Shown one piece after another: positions 5,011 through 6,264 of a stretch of DNA of 6,264 nt; position 1 is the first letter of the stretch, and each line of letters starts with the position of its first letter. Source of the stretch: a bacterium (lineage in GTDB: Bacteria; Krumholzibacteriota; Krumholzibacteria; LZORAL124-64-63). The stretch is from NCBI GenBank assembly GCA_016873405.1, contig VGXH01000116.1, forward strand, positions 1 through 6,264. Direction: 5' to 3'. The notes beneath the pieces are model-generated. The model had not been told where the DNA came from, made no database searches, and saw only the letters and a list, made by a program, of their open reading frames with translations. Made by a program: the position numbers and the translations under genes.

Positions 5011-6264
5011 CTACTTCAGCATCACCATCTTGTGCTCGGCGACGTCGCCGTTCGCCTGCAGCCGCGCCAGGTAGACGCCGCTGCCGACCGGGCGGCCGCC
5101 CGCGTCCAGGCCGTCCCAGACCACGCTGTGCGCGCCGGCCTCGAGGCTGCCTGTCACCAGACGCCGCACGAGCCGGCCCTGCATGTCGTAGACGTCCAGG
5201 CTCACGGGGCCGGCGTTCGCCAACGCGAACTCGACCTTCGTCAGCGGATTGAACGGGTTCGGGTGGTTGCCCAGGGCCAGGCCGCGGCCCGGCACGTCGC
5301 CGACTCCGGCCACGTAGGCCGGAAGCGCCCACAGTTCGATGTCGTCCAGGTTCCAGCCCGAGTAGGCCCAGCTGCCGTCGGTCGTGCCCATGGTCCAGCG
5401 GATCAGCACGTTCGGGCGGCCATCGACCAGAGCGCTGATGTCATAGCTGACCAGGGTCCAGGCCGAGTCGGTGATCTCGGCGGTGTTCGTCCAGACCTGC
5501 GTCCAGGAGGCGCCGCCGTTGACGCTGACCCGCACGTAGGCATGGTCGTAGGCGGGCTGCTCGACGTTGAGCCAGCGCCGGAATTTGAGCACGGTGCCCT
5601 GCATGGCCGAGCAGTTGATCGGCGTCGTGGTCAGGTGCGACTCGGCCATGTTGTGCGGATAGTCGCCGGCCAGGTTGTAGCCCAGCACGTTGGCGCCCGT
5701 GTAGCCGCTGGTCGGATCATTCCCGCCATAGGCGCCGCCGCCGCCCAGGGGCACGCCGAAGGCCCAGCCGGTCCCCATCGTCCAGCCCGGATTCGTGTCC
5801 AGCGGGAAAGCGATCGTCGGCACCGGCACGCCGATCTTCAGGCTCAGGGCCCTCACGCCGCCGCCCTGGCCGTCGGTCGTGTTGGTGATCGTCAGCGAGC
5901 CGGCGAACAAGCCGTTGCCGAGCGAGTTGGCGGCCGCGTTGAGGGTCACGGTAACGGTCGCCTGGGCGCCGGCCGCGAGGCTGCCGCTGCCGTTGCCCAC
6001 GGTGACCCAGGCGACATCGGCGGCGGCCGTGTAGTTGACGGGGTAGGCGCTGTTGTTCTTGAGCGTGTACGAGGTCCCGGTCGGCGTGAACGGCCCGCCC
6101 GGGTTGCCCTCGGCCGCGAACGCGCCGCCGCCCACCGACAGGCCGCTCGCCCAGGGCGCGTAGGTGTCCACCGTCACGGCGCCGCTGGCGGTCGGGTCCA
6201 GGTAGCCGGCGATGGCCGACCAGGAGGTGGACAGGCGGCCGTACCAGTCGGACAAATTGTTTTT
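5011..6264 (-). CDS. Secreted multidomain protein, likely trypsin-like protease tail with Ig, jelly-roll and sorting domains (5' truncated)
   Basis: The frame is open to the right edge, so the N-terminus is missing and the TTG at 6255 is probably not the real start; 417 residues are visible. Residues 1-33 ('SDWYGRLSTSW..IAGYLDP') look like the last strand and helix of a trypsin/Lys-C-type serine peptidase, where 'YGRLSVSW...WLDP' is a common ending; the catalytic triad would lie outside the window. Residues about 50-145 form a BACON-like Ig domain ('YTLKNNSAYPVNYTAAADVAWV', then 'GSLAAGAQATVTVTLN' in parts). Residues about 153-315 form a MAM/immune-inhibitor-A-like jelly roll ('GYNLAGDYPHNM', 'LKFRRWLNVEQPAYDHAYVRVS', 'GWNLDDIELW' in parts). 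Residues 330-417 are a PNPFNP sorting-type domain ending in 'HKMVMLK' and TAG. The protein is most likely an extracellular protease or another secreted, surface-targeted enzyme. Only the tail domains are well supported. Confidence 0.85.
   Translation of the reverse strand, partial: KNNLSDWYGRLSTSWSAIAGYLDPTASGAVTVDTYAPWASGLSVGGGAFAAEGNPGGPFTPTGTSYTLKNNSAYPVNYTAAADVAWVTVGNGSGSLAAGAQATVTVTLNAAANSLGNGLFAGSLTITNTTDGQGGGVRALSLKIGVPVPTIAFPLDTNPGWTMGTGWAFGVPLGGGGAYGGNDPTSGYTGANVLGYNLAGDYPHNMAESHLTTTPINCSAMQGTVLKFRRWLNVEQPAYDHAYVRVSVNGGASWTQVWTNTAEITDSAWTLVSYDISALVDGRPNVLIRWTMGTTDGSWAYSGWNLDDIELWALPAYVAGVGDVPGRGLALGNHPNPFNPLTKVEFALANAGPVSLDVYDMQGRLVRRLVTGSLEAGAHSVVWDGLDAGGRPVGSGVYLARLQANGDVAEHKMVMLK

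Noticed and set aside
6253..6255. TTG at 6255 as the start of the right-edge gene
   Set aside because: The frame stays open to the window end, the following residues look like the end of a peptidase domain, and there is no signal peptide.
1..6264. Search for a defence system, CRISPR array, mobile element or RNA gene
   Set aside because: I saw no spaced direct repeats, transposase or integrase motifs, terminal inverted repeats with target duplications, or tRNA/rRNA-like sequence. The HD-domain gene carries full dGTPase hallmarks, and although some dGTPases act in phage defence, nothing in its neighbours supports that role.

Overview
The DNA is very GC-rich (I estimate near 70% by eye) and gene-dense. 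Two truncated secreted proteins, one at each edge, end in the same kind of C-terminal domain: a PNPFNP motif, a short beta-sandwich ending near 'SG(L/V)Y', and a final K-M-x-x-L-K. Such FlgD-Ig-like or type-A-sorting-like tails are typical of the FCB superphylum and related uncultured lineages. With this base composition the best guess is a high-GC candidate phylum such as Eisenbacteria or Krumholzibacteriota. That assignment is inference from protein style, not from a marker gene.

Layout. Positions 2-301 (+) hold the C-terminus of an exported protein. A 128-base gap follows, with a candidate sigma70-type promoter (338-366) and a perfect 16-bp palindrome (374-389). Positions 430-1152 (+) encode a lipoprotein with a lipobox and a charged Gly-Asp-Lys repeat tail. 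A short GC-rich gap (1153-1242) carries an inverted repeat and a possible -10 box. Positions 1243-4937 (+) form a tight four-gene cluster: a hotdog-fold thioesterase, a SpoU/TrmH-family RNA 2'-O-methyltransferase, an HD-domain dNTP triphosphohydrolase (dgt family), and an unrecognised exported, probably outer-membrane protein. Junctions are a 4-base gap and two ATGA stop/start overlaps, so co-transcription and translational coupling are likely. A perfect 10-bp-stem hairpin (4954-4983) lies between this cluster and the convergent gene. Positions 5011-6264 (-) hold the C-terminal 417 residues of a multidomain secreted protein. It has the apparent end of a trypsin-like peptidase, a BACON-like Ig domain, a MAM-like jelly-roll domain and the PNPFNP sorting tail; its N-terminus lies beyond the right edge.

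Function. The coupled genes look like general maintenance (acyl-CoA or metabolite hydrolysis, RNA modification, nucleotide pool control) with an envelope protein added at the end. I see no single pathway joining them. The edge genes and the lipoprotein are cell-envelope or secreted proteins. I found no RNA gene, CRISPR array, insertion sequence, phage gene or defence module. The least explained item is the 383-residue exported protein at 3786-4937.
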